A stretch of 7,972 nt of DNA, from assembly GCA_019419895.1 (NCBI GenBank), contig JAHZIE010000067.1:1-7972 (forward strand). Direction: 5' to 3'. Source of the DNA: Clostridiales bacterium (GTDB lineage Bacteria > Bacillota > Clostridia > Oscillospirales > Acutalibacteraceae). Position 1 is the first letter of the stretch. Each line of letters opens with the position of its first letter. Under the pieces are notes generated by a model. The model saw nothing but the letters and a program-made list of their open reading frames with translations. It was not told the origin of the DNA and made no database searches. The translations under genes and the position numbers were made by a program. This document shows, piece by piece, positions 1 to 6,273 of the stretch.

Positions 1-2
1 TG

Positions 3-1718
3 CCGCAGCAAAACCTCAAACGCCTTTTGTTTTTCACCCTCTTCAAAAATACCATAGAATATAGCCATTGCCTGCCCGGTCTGGGTATCACCCTCCACAG
101 TCATGGTGGAAAAATCTATCAGCTTCTTCCTGATGGAACTCCTGATTTCTTCCGCAAGAGCGACACAAACGTCCTTTTGCATTTTCCATCCAGTCTGTTC
201 AAAAAGATAAGCCGCTTTTTGATAAATGTCATAGGCACAGATGCTGTTTGTCACCTCCACCGGAGCCTTGGGATTGCAACGGCATCCAGGAGCGCACCAG
301 TCTCCGAGACCATAAGATACCAGACCATGTGAATTATACTTCGTCGGCAGGAAGGAAACATATCTCCAAATAGCGGTGAGATTTTCCTCCAGGATTTTTC
401 GATCCCCGCGGTAAACATAAGTGTAATAGGGGATATTTACCACCACGCCGTCCCATACCGGTCCATAATTTCTTCCCCATTCGCTGTTGGGAATAATTCC
501 ATTCAGGCTTCCTTCCTCGGATTGATCCTTCCGTACGCTTCTCATCCACTCCCTATAGCTGTTCTCCGCCGACAGGTTGAGAAGGGTGTGTTCCGCGGAA
601 AGGGAAATGTCCCCCGTCCATCCGTTTTTTTCCCTGTGAGGGCAGTCGGTGGGAAAATAATAGAAATTAGAGAGCGTGGATCTTCTGGTCATTTCCTGAA
701 GCTGGTTTAATAATTCCTCCGAACACCGGAAACCGCCCCTTTCCTCCAGTCGGGAATTCATTACCAGATAGGTCAGCAGCGTTTTTTCCGCCTGTTCCGG
801 ATGAAGCCCCGTGACAAGGACGTAACGGAAACCGTAATAAGTAAAGTCCGGCTCAAAGATTTCCTCTCCTCCGCCCCGGCAGATATATTCCTGATGCTGC
901 GCGCGGTATTCAGGCTCTCTCGGGCAGAAATATCCTCTTTGGCTGAAGCTGCCGTCTCTCTCGAGAAAATCGCTGAAGGCAAAATGGATCCTCTGCCCCC
1001 GCTCTCCCCGGATTTTCAGCCGGCAGACACCCGCGCCGTTTACGCCAAAATCATACAGGAAACCGCCATCCTGGGGAAGAATACGGATAGGCCGCCTTTC
1101 TTCAGCAACCACAATCGGCTCCGCCGCGCAGAGCACAGCCTCCCCTCTGGGCGGCTGCGCGTATTCCACCTTTTTCCAATCACCGTCGTCAAACCCCGGC
1201 AGGTTCCATCCGTCAATCTCTGCGGCCGCGTCATAAATAATACCCATGCGGAGATCATCCTTTTGATAGGGAGAGGGCATCCAGCGAAACGCCTCGTCGC
1301 TTTCAAAGGAAAGTTCTTTCCCATCCTGAAGGGTAATATCCACCCGGAGAGCCGTCAGCGGCGCGGAACGCCAGGGCGCCTTGTCAAAATACCACTCCAT
1401 GCTGCCCCAAGGATTCTGCATTCCGTTTCCCAGGAGGACGCCGATCACATTTTCCCCCTGCCGCAGATACTTGGAAACCGAATAGGTATCATAAGGCAGC
1501 ACATGATCCGGATTACAAATGTACGGAGCCAGTTTTCCCTTTGTCACCGGATGGCCGTTGACAAACAGCTGATAAAAACCCAGGCCGCAGATGATAATCT
1601 CCGCCTTTTCCACCGGTCGGCAAAGTTCAAACGTTCTTCTCAGATAGGGGGCTGGAACACTTTTTTCAAGGGTCGCGTACTCCCTGGACGCGCATATAAA
1701 TCTTTTGGGAAAATCCAT
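3..1718 (-). CDS. GH78 alpha-L-rhamnosidase, 3' end outside window
   Basis: Glycoside hydrolase family 78 enzyme, expected to release terminal alpha-L-rhamnose from oligosaccharides or plant glycosides. I translated 572 uninterrupted codons from 1718 down to the window edge; the C-terminus is missing. Residues 25-200 match the bacterial rhamnosidase N-terminal beta domain (GLGFYQLFVNG, 45-55), then a concanavalin-like segment with LYDFGVNGAG at 221-230, then the (alpha/alpha)6 barrel. The hallmark acidic motif DCPHREKNGWTGD is at 358-370; Asp358, Glu363 and Asp370 line up with the catalytic-site acids of family members. GLGDWCAP (470-477) and DTQTGQA (544-550) are further family signatures. 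The general-base glutamate would lie beyond the window. There is no signal peptide, so it is probably cytoplasmic. The start is fixed by GGTGGAG (1730-1724), five bases before ATG. It lacks the extra N-terminal Ig-like domain of the divergent neighbour, so the two are not recent duplicates. Confidence 0.93.
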   Translation of the reverse strand, partial: MDFPKRFICASREYATLEKSVPAPYLRRTFELCRPVEKAEIIICGLGFYQLFVNGHPVTKGKLAPYICNPDHVLPYDTYSVSKYLRQGENVIGVLLGNGMQNPWGSMEWYFDKAPWRSAPLTALRVDITLQDGKELSFESDEAFRWMPSPYQKDDLRMGIIYDAAAEIDGWNLPGFDDGDWKKVEYAQPPRGEAVLCAAEPIVVAEERRPIRILPQDGGFLYDFGVNGAGVCRLKIRGERGQRIHFAFSDFLERDGSFSQRGYFCPREPEYRAQHQEYICRGGGEEIFEPDFTYYGFRYVLVTGLHPEQAEKTLLTYLVMNSRLEERGGFRCSEELLNQLQEMTRRSTLSNFYYFPTDCPHREKNGWTGDISLSAEHTLLNLSAENSYREWMRSVRKDQSEEGSLNGIIPNSEWGRNYGPVWDGVVVNIPYYTYVYRGDRKILEENLTAIWRYVSFLPTKYNSHGLVSYGLGDWCAPGCRCNPKAPVEVTNSICAYDIYQKAAYLFEQTGWKMQKDVCVALAEEIRSSIRKKLIDFSTMTVEGDTQTGQAMAIFYGIFEEGEKQKAFEVLLR

Positions 1719-1828
1719 ACTTTCTCCACCTCAATATTTTTCTTTTACTATACCTTATACCATACAATTTTTCTAGGGGTACTTTTCATAAAAATTCGGG
1801 GGCAATTTTCCCCTCTCTTTCAATTTCC

Positions 1829-1857
1829 TTGCAAAGTTCCCTCCCCTTTTCTATAAT
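1829..1857 (+). promoter_or_regulatory. Sigma-A promoter of the rightward GH78 gene
   Basis: TTGCAA (1829-1834) and TATAAT (1852-1857) are separated by exactly 17 bp. Transcription would start near 1864, giving a leader of about 74 bases before the ATG at 1938. The -10 is a perfect consensus and the -35 differs by one base, so it should be intrinsically strong and in need of repression. Confidence 0.8.
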
Positions 1858-1860
1858 AAA

Positions 1861-1903
1861 ATTATCCTGTTGAAAGGCCGCTTTCCCTTCCATCCAGGAT
1901 AAT
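1861..1903 (+). promoter_or_regulatory. Nested inverted repeats at the start point of the GH78 transcript
   Basis: The outer arms ATTATCCTG (1861-1869) and CAGGATAAT (1895-1903) are perfect reverse complements, with centres 34 bp apart. Inside them lies GAAAG (1872-1876), GCCG, CTTTC (1881-1885). The block begins at the predicted transcription start, so it could be a repressor operator, a roadblock site or a leader hairpin. The inner element resembles a CcpA cre box (TGAAAG-CG-CTTTCA) but has a four-base centre instead of two, so I do not call it a cre site. Confidence 0.5.
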
Positions 1904-1937
1904 CGATTCCATTTTATAGAAAGAACGGTGAATGGTT

Positions 1938-2850
1938 ATGCCAATCAAAGATCTTCGCTGCTGCTATTGCGACACCCCTCTCGGCATCGATCGTCCTCCC
2001 TATTTTTCCTTCCGGTGCGAGGGCTTTGCCCCTTCCCGTATCCGTGCCCAGGTATTCCAGGACAGCGCCGCTTCCCCCTGCTGGGAAAGCGAATGGCTTC
2101 CGGCAAGCGCCTGCGGAGTTTCCTGTGACGCAAAGCTTCAGGAACGAACCGCCTACACCTATCGGATTCTCGCGGAGGATTCTGACGGGATTTCACATCA
2201 AAGCGCCCGCGCGCGTTTTGAAACGGCCTTTTTTGAGCGGACCTTTCCCAATGCCAAATGGATCAAAACGCCGGGCAATGAATCACCTATTTTCTTCCGT
2301 ACTTTTTCCGCGTCCAATGTCCAAAAAGCCCGCCTTTATATCTCCACCCTGGGGATTTCCCATATCTATCTCAACGGCCGGCCTGTCTCAAATGAACTTC
2401 TTACCCCTGTTTACGCCGATTATCACAGGCGTTCCTTTCAAAAACTCAACTACCCTATCCGGGATATTTTTTCCTATTCTCATTATTATAACACTTATGA
2501 CGTCACCCCCTTTCTGACAGACGGGGAAAACGTCCTCGCCGTCTGGGTGGGAGACGGATGGTACCATCAGCATTTCAATGACGTTGAGGGAAGCATGGAC
2601 TATGGAATCCCCGGCGTAAAATTTTCCCTTTACTGGGAGGATGGAGAAGAGGAGCGCCAGCTTGTCTCCGACAGCTCTGTCCGCTGGTGCGAAAGTCCCG
2701 TCCTGTCCAACGGGATTTTCAGCGGCGAAACCTATGACGGCAGGATCCCCTTGAGCCCTCTGCTTCTGGGAAAGGGAGAGAGCCGCCCGGTCGTTCTTTT
2801 TGACGAATTTGATTCCGTTCCCAGAAGCCAACTGTGTCCTCCAGCCCCGT
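1938..2850 (+). pseudogene. GH78 alpha-L-rhamnosidase, 5' part before the frameshift
   Basis: Amino-terminal part of a second GH78 enzyme whose complete span is 1938-4434. It opens with IKDLRCCYCDTPLGID, typical of the N-terminal Ig/fibronectin-like domain of larger GH78 proteins, followed from about residue 105 by the rhamnosidase N-terminal beta domain (TLGISHIYLNG; LAVWVGDGWY). This frame continues past the break only to a stop at 2883-2885. Two ATGs are possible, at 1932 and 1938; I prefer 1938 because GGTGA at 1927-1931 is then six bases upstream, whereas it abuts 1932. There is no signal peptide. Frame identity is lost between about 2839 and 2850: up to LCPPAP the protein aligns by eye with LCAAEP of the divergent GH78 neighbour, after which the reading moves to the +1 frame. 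Alone, this fragment lacks the catalytic domain. Confidence 0.85.
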
Positions 2851-4434
2851 TTGGTCTACGCGAACGACAAGGGGACGGTTTATGATGCCGGCGTGAACAT
2901 TTCCGGTGTGGTTTCCATCACCACCAACGCCCCCGCGGGGGAAAAGATCACCCTCTGGTTTGGGGAAGTTCTGACCAGGGACAAAACAGATGTGGACATG
3001 ACTACCTCCGGAGGCTGCTGGAATCATTTCCAATCCTATACCTATATTTCCAACGGCGAACCCAATCAAGTTTATCAGCCCTATTTCTGTATTTACGGCT
3101 TCCGTTATTTCCTTGTCTGCGGAAACGTTGACAAAGTCTGCTGCCGCGTCGTCCACGCCGATGTCAGACAGGAGGGCCACCTGATTACATCCTCTCAAAT
3201 TCTTAACCAGACCATTGATATTTATCAGCGTTCCCAGCTGACCAACCTTCACAGCGGCCTGCCCTCCGACTGCCCCCACCGCGAACGTCTGGGATATACC
3301 GGCGACGGCCAGCTTACTGTAGACACCGCCTGTTATTTCTACGATATGCCTGCTTTTTATCAGAAATGGATGCAGGATATCATCGACGGACAGTGCAAAA
3401 TCTCCGGCCATGTACAGCATACCGCTCCTTTCGCCGGAGGAGGCGGCGGCCCGTCCGGCTGGGGCGGGGCAGTTATTTTCGCCCCCTGGAAGCTCTACCG
3501 CCAGTATGGCAATCCCGCCATGCTCTCCGATTATTATCCTCAAATGCTTCGCTGGATGGGATACATAAAATCCCGAAGCACAGACGGCATTTTAGATCGG
3601 GAGGAGCCGGAAGGATGGTGCCTGGGAGAGTGGTGTACGCCGACAAAAACAAAGCCGAATTGGTGTTCTGACAGCTGTGTGGCAATCACTCCCGCCTATG
3701 TAAATTCCTGCCTGCTGGTTCTTCAGTGGCTGCTTTTATGTAAAATAGCCGCCGCTATCGGTAAAAATGGCGATATTCCCCGGTTCGAATCGGAAATTGA
3801 GTTGGTCCGGGATGCTATCCGCAGACATTTTTACCATGAGGATACCGGAATTTGGGATATGGGAATTCAGGGAGCGGAGGTTTTCGCCTGGTGTGCCGGC
3901 CTGATGGATGAGCGGGAAGCCCAAAAAAGACTTTCCTCTTATGAAAACCAGCCGCTTGATACTGGTATCTTTGGAACTCCTCTGCTCATTGAGTCCCTCT
4001 GTGAATTAGGTATGAGTAATATCGCCCTTCATATCCTTTCCAGAACCGAATATCCCTCTTTTGGCTATATGCTGGAAAACGGCGCGACCACTTTATGGGA
4101 ACGATTTGAGTTGTGCGAATCTTCCCACAATCATCCGATGTTCGGCGCCGTTGTGGGCGTTATGATACGGCGGTTCGCGGGGATTCAGCAAAAGGAAGGA
4201 AGCGCCGGTTATGAGGATGTCCTGATTTCTCCGGCTCTTTCCTGCGGTCTCGAATGGATCGACTGCACAATTCCCACTCCGCGCGGCCCCCTTTCCGTCA
4301 AGTGGAACCACAGAAAGGACGGTACATTGATCCAAGTCCAGCTGCCATGGGGTTCCCATGGAACACTAAAGGCAGGAGGACAAGAACTGGAAATCACCGG
4401 AGGCGTCCCTTTCGGTTATCTTGCCTCCCTTTAA
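2839..4434 (+). pseudogene. GH78 alpha-L-rhamnosidase, catalytic 3' part after the frameshift
   Basis: Catalytic part of the same gene, in the +1 frame relative to its first half and open from 2839 to TAA at 4434. It resumes with LQPRLVYANDKGTVYDAGVN, the concanavalin-like domain signature, then the (alpha/alpha)6 barrel. DCPHRERLGYTGD is coded at 3268-3306; Asp (3268), Glu (3283) and Asp (3304) match the conserved acids of GH78. The later TTLWERF motif, with Glu at 4099-4101, is the likely general base. SGWGGA and GEWCTP are also family-like, and a C-terminal beta domain closes the protein. An ATG at 2800 exists in this frame but has no ribosome binding site and lies where the other frame is still coding, so it is not a natural start. 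Catalytic residues are intact, so the damage is either recent or a sequence error. Confidence 0.85.
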
Positions 4435-4466
4435 GTTTCCCCCATAACAAGAAATATCTCTCATTC

Positions 4467-4506
4467 GGCCGCTGCCAGTTCCTAGGGCAGCGGCCATCTG
4501 TTTTTT
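4467..4506 (+). terminator. Rho-independent terminator after the GH78 gene
   Basis: A perfect 10-bp GC-rich stem, GGCCGCTGCC (4467-4476) with GGCAGCGGCC (4486-4495), encloses a nine-base loop and is followed after five bases by six T residues (4501-4506). It sits 32 bases after the stop codon at 4434 and insulates the regulator pair downstream. Confidence 0.92.
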
Positions 4507-4591
4507 CCTTTCTTCCTTTCCGCCGCCCTGCCTTCCTGGATTTCAATTCTGGACGCGCCGCTTTTTATTTGTCCGCGATTTCATTTTTCTC

Positions 4592-4620
4592 TTGACAGAA
4601 ATTCATTTCTCATGTAATAT
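4592..4620 (+). promoter_or_regulatory. Sigma-A promoter of the XRE/ImmA pair
   Basis: TTGACA (4592-4597) is a perfect -35 and TAATAT (4615-4620) a good -10, spaced 17 bp. Transcription would start near 4627, about 90 bases before the repressor ATG. Palindromes within the spacer and over the start point suggest autoregulation. Confidence 0.85.
4597..4610 (+). promoter_or_regulatory. Operator candidate O1, AGAA-N6-TTCT
   Basis: AGAAATTCATTTCT is a palindrome with six-base arms and a two-base centre. It lies between the -35 and -10, where a bound protein would block RNA polymerase. It shares outer half-sites and overall length with O2, whose centre is 33 bp downstream, about three helical turns. 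Confidence 0.55.
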
Positions 4621-4627
4621 TAATTTG

Positions 4628-4645
4628 CAAGAACAATTGTTCTTG
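4628..4645 (+). promoter_or_regulatory. Operator candidate O2, 18-bp perfect palindrome
   Basis: CAAGAACAATTGTTCTTG reads the same on both strands and covers the predicted transcription start. Its core AGAA-N6-TTCT matches O1, as expected for a dimeric XRE repressor controlling its own gene. It also contains GAAC-N4-GTTC, the core of the Bacillus-type LexA/DinR SOS box, so LexA control is a real alternative. The centre AATT only partly fits the usual SOS-box middle. Confidence 0.65.
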
Positions 4646-4715
4646 TTCATGTGAAAGTCCCTTACTTCATTTTTACTCTATTTGTGTAATCTCAGAAGAG
4701 CAAAGGAGCACTGAT

Positions 4716-5138
4716 ATGAAATTTAATGAAAAACTTAAAAAGCTGAGAACAGAAGCCCATCTTTCCCAGACAGAACTGGCAAAAATTGTCGGCATTACAG
4801 AACGTTCTATCTATAACTATGAAATGAGCGACCGAATTCCCAAAGTGGATGTTGTCAAAAGAATTGCTGACGCTCTGTCCGTTTCGGTGGACTATTTAAC
4901 TTCTGATGACAATGATGACCGCGAACGTTCCAAAATTTTTATGGCAAACGCAAAGGAGCAATTCGGCTATCGCGGCGCTCAGGAAGCTGAAATGCTCTTA
5001 GAGCGCGCGACCGCGATGTTTGCCGGCGGCGAATTGAATCAAGAAGCAAAGGACGCTTTTTTCGAGTCGATTACACAGGCTTATTTTCACGCGAAAAATG
5101 TCGCCAAGGAAAAATATGGAAGCAAGAAAACGGAGTAA
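4716..5138 (+). CDS. XRE-family (Cro/C1-type) HTH transcriptional repressor
   Basis: A 140-residue DNA-binding regulator. Residues 5-62 form an XRE helix-turn-helix domain: SQTELAKIVG (17-26) is helix 2, TERSIYNYE (28-36) the recognition region, and VDVVKRIADALSVSVDYL (44-61) the closing helices. The rest (about 70-140) is charged and predicted helical, probably used for dimerisation or contact with the downstream peptidase. AGGAG (4704-4708) lies seven bases before the ATG. The stop is six bases before the start of the ImmA-like gene, so the two are surely co-transcribed. By analogy with ImmR of ICEBs1 it is probably a repressor that binds the AGAA-N6-TTCT palindromes in its own promoter and perhaps other promoters. 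No integrase or excisionase is visible nearby, so it may be a resident chromosomal regulator rather than part of a mobile element; the window is too short to decide. Confidence 0.9.
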   Translation: MKFNEKLKKLRTEAHLSQTELAKIVGITERSIYNYEMSDRIPKVDVVKRIADALSVSVDYLTSDDNDDRERSKIFMANAKEQFGYRGAQEAEMLLERATAMFAGGELNQEAKDAFFESITQAYFHAKNVAKEKYGSKKTE

Positions 5139-5144
5139 TGCAAA

Positions 5145-5654
5145 ATGATGGATTATATCAGCCATCTGGTTGCTTCCCTGTGCCATCGGTTTGGCACACG
5201 CGATCCCTTCCAGATTGCGGAATCCCTCCATATTGAAATTCTTTTCCACCAGCTGGGGGATTATTTAAAAGGATACTTTTTCTATCAGTCAAAGGTAAGC
5301 ATAATCATAATTAACAGCGATTTGGAAGAAGAAACACAACGAATGGTATGCGCCCATGAGCTGGGCCACGCCCTTCTGCATAAGGATTGGGCGGCTGATC
5401 ACAGCATTCACGATATCTCCCTCTTCGATATGACCGCAAAACCAGAATGTGAGGCAAATTTATTCGCCAGCGAGCTGCTCCTTCCAGACAGTGAGGTTTT
5501 GTCCCGTTTAGAAGAGGGGGAGCCGTTTTTCCAGGTTGCCAGTGAGCTTTATGTGCCCCCGGAACTTTTGGATTTTAAATTCCGTATGCTTCGAAACAAG
5601 GGGTATCAGCTGGATGCCCCCATGGTTTCCCATGGTGATTTTCTCAAAAAATGA
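5145..5654 (+). CDS. ImmA/IrrE-family metallopeptidase
   Basis: A 169-residue cytoplasmic zinc peptidase of the usual family length. The active-site motif HELGH is at 71-75 (His71 and His75 bind zinc, Glu72 is catalytic), and ECEANLFASELLLP (101-114) supplies the third zinc ligand, probably Glu103. Family members such as ImmA of ICEBs1 cleave the partner XRE repressor when a signal arrives, and IrrE of Deinococcus cleaves DdrO; here the obvious substrate is the repressor encoded immediately upstream. GGAG (5132-5135) overlaps the end of the upstream gene and lies nine bases before the chosen ATG; a second ATG three bases on (5148) is possible. No membrane segment or signal peptide is visible. 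The inducing signal cannot be read from sequence. Confidence 0.93.
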   Translation: MMDYISHLVASLCHRFGTRDPFQIAESLHIEILFHQLGDYLKGYFFYQSKVSIIIINSDLEEETQRMVCAHELGHALLHKDWAADHSIHDISLFDMTAKPECEANLFASELLLPDSEVLSRLEEGEPFFQVASELYVPPELLDFKFRMLRNKGYQLDAPMVSHGDFLKK

Positions 5655-5660
5655 AACTGT

Positions 5661-5700
5661 GTCCTTTGGATATGCCGTAAAGGCAAAATTCCGAAAGGAC
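5661..5700 (+). repeat. Stem-loop 1 after the peptidase gene
   Basis: GTCCTTT (5661-5667) pairs with AAAGGAC (5694-5700). The stem continues with GGA (5668-5670) and TCC (5690-5692) across a single bulged G, and an inner TGCC/GGCA pair (5673-5676, 5682-5685) closes a five-base loop. It begins seven bases after the stop codon and has no U-tract, so it is not a terminator by itself. Confidence 0.55.
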
Positions 5701-5703
5701 TTA

Positions 5704-5735
5704 TTGTTGCATATCAGTAACCAACTATGCAACAA
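5704..5735 (+). repeat. Stem-loop 2, 10-bp perfect inverted repeat
   Basis: TTGTTGCATA (5704-5713) and TATGCAACAA (5726-5735) are perfect reverse complements around a 12-bp spacer. There is no T-run after it. It could be an RNA hairpin protecting the message end, a protein-binding site, or a recombinase-type site; the sequence does not decide. Confidence 0.6.
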
Positions 5736-5754
5736 GCTCACCATCTTGAATATC

Positions 5755-5804
5755 ACCCCCGCGCAATTGACAGACCTTATGGTTTCCGGTGACGCGGGGG
5801 TTTT
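5755..5804 (+). terminator. Likely rho-independent terminator of the XRE/ImmA operon
   Basis: ACCCCCGCG (5755-5763) pairs perfectly with CGCGGGGGT (5793-5801), followed by TTTTC. The loop is long (29 bases) and can form a small ACC-TTAT-GGT hairpin inside. GC-rich stem plus short T-run fit a terminator; the long loop and short T-run lower certainty. Confidence 0.72.
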
Positions 5805-6057
5805 CTTAGTTTATATTTCAGCTACAGCTGATAAATCGTAAATTTTCAATGTATTGTGTGTTTTCAAAATGCAAATATTATTGAAAATACACATAAACAA
5901 TCTTCAGAAATTATAATATCAAACAAAATTTATTTTAATTTATAATTTTAGTTTACTTTTTTTGTTAATTATATTAAGATTTAATAAAATGAGTTGTTGA
6001 CAAAATTTTTAATTCATTTTTTTATAAATTAAACTAAAAAGGAAAGGAAGGTTTTAA
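5805..6057 (+). promoter_or_regulatory. AT-rich leader region of the lectin-peptidase gene
   Basis: About 250 bp without a gene and far richer in A+T than its flanks. TCAGCT-AC-AGCTGA is at 5818-5831. TGTGTGTTTTCA (5855-5866) and TGAAAATACACA (5882-5893) form an inverted repeat with one mismatch in 12. TTGACA at 5997-6002 is a perfect -35, but the best -10 (TATAAA, 6023-6028) is 20 bp away; TTTATA at 18 bp is weaker. An alternative is TTTACT (5952-5957) with TAAGAT (5975-5980) at 17 bp. Long A/T runs upstream could act as UP-element or curved DNA. The exact promoter is uncertain. Confidence 0.5.
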
Positions 6058-6273
6058 ATGAAAAAGAATATCAAACAATCTATCATCAGACTGGCAATTG
6101 CTCTTGTTGCTCTATTTCAGTTATTTCTTCCCCAAGCGCGGGCTTTTGCGGACGTCCCTTCCAATTTAGGGAAATATGTTTCCGCTGGTAAAACATATTA
6201 TATTCGATGTCACGGTTATCATAATTATTTAACCGCCCCACAAACTGCTGGAAACGGCAGCAATGGACTGTAG
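6058..6273 (+). pseudogene. Secreted ricin-lectin/M23 protein, 5' part before the frameshift
   Basis: Start of a secreted protein whose complete span is 6058-7151. Residues 1-31 are a Sec signal peptide: basic MKKNIKQSIIR, a hydrophobic stretch at 12-24, and ARA (27-29) or AFA (29-31) as cleavage sites. The mature part begins a ricin-type beta-trefoil with YYIRCHGYHNYLT. AAGGAAGG (6044-6051) sits six bases before the ATG. The frame runs into TAG at 6271-6273 just after GNGSNGL, while the expected continuation of the lectin repeat, QQWTVVSAGGGYYYLRS, is found one base back in the other frame. Unless the frameshift is a sequence error or is suppressed, only a 71-residue fragment would be made, separated from the peptidase. 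Confidence 0.82.

Larger units (their letters stand above)
1719..1937. promoter_or_regulatory. Divergent intergenic region between two GH78 genes
   Basis: This gap must hold the start signals of both rhamnosidase genes. The rightward promoter is clear and listed separately. For the leftward gene I see only -10 candidates on the minus strand (TATAGT at 1752-1747, TATAAG at 1759-1754) without a good -35, which would fit an activator-dependent promoter. An inverted repeat AAAATT-N7-AATTTT lies at 1791-1809, between the two promoters. Assignment of the leftward promoter is tentative. Confidence 0.5.

Noticed and set aside
801..1856. Long open frame on the plus strand (351 codons)
   Set aside because: It is antisense to the leftward GH78 gene, whose complete family motifs are on the minus strand, and it resembles no known protein.
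1871..1886. CcpA cre box
   Set aside because: The half-sites fit, but the centre is four bases instead of two, so it does not satisfy the consensus.
2790..2850. Programmed +1 frameshift in the GH78 gene
   Set aside because: No in-frame stop or rare-codon pause of the prfB type lies at the shift point, and GH78 enzymes are not known to use recoding. Missing residues relative to the neighbour favour a deletion.
2719..3543. Open frame of 274 codons on the minus strand
   Set aside because: It lies opposite the conserved GH78 catalytic region, including the DCPHRE motif, and has no family signature of its own.
4345..4361. Inverted repeat CCATGGG-GTT-CCCATGG
   Set aside because: It falls inside GH78 coding sequence near the C-terminus, is short, and is likely a by-product of the codons used.
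5536..5841. Plus-strand open frame overlapping the peptidase end and the hairpin region
   Set aside because: The first part is the peptidase gene in another frame; the rest is taken up by three hairpins including a terminator, and there is no ribosome binding site.
5935..6039. AT-only inverted repeats (TTAATTTATAA/TTATAAATTAA and TTTTAGTTTA/TAAACTAAAA)
   Set aside because: The two pairs overlap in an order that cannot nest in one hairpin, and matches of this length are not surprising in such AT-rich DNA.
6245..6265. Programmed -1 frameshift in the lectin-peptidase gene
   Set aside because: The only candidate slip, on GGA AAC, lacks the X-XXY-YYZ pattern, and I see no clear pseudoknot or strong stem just after it.
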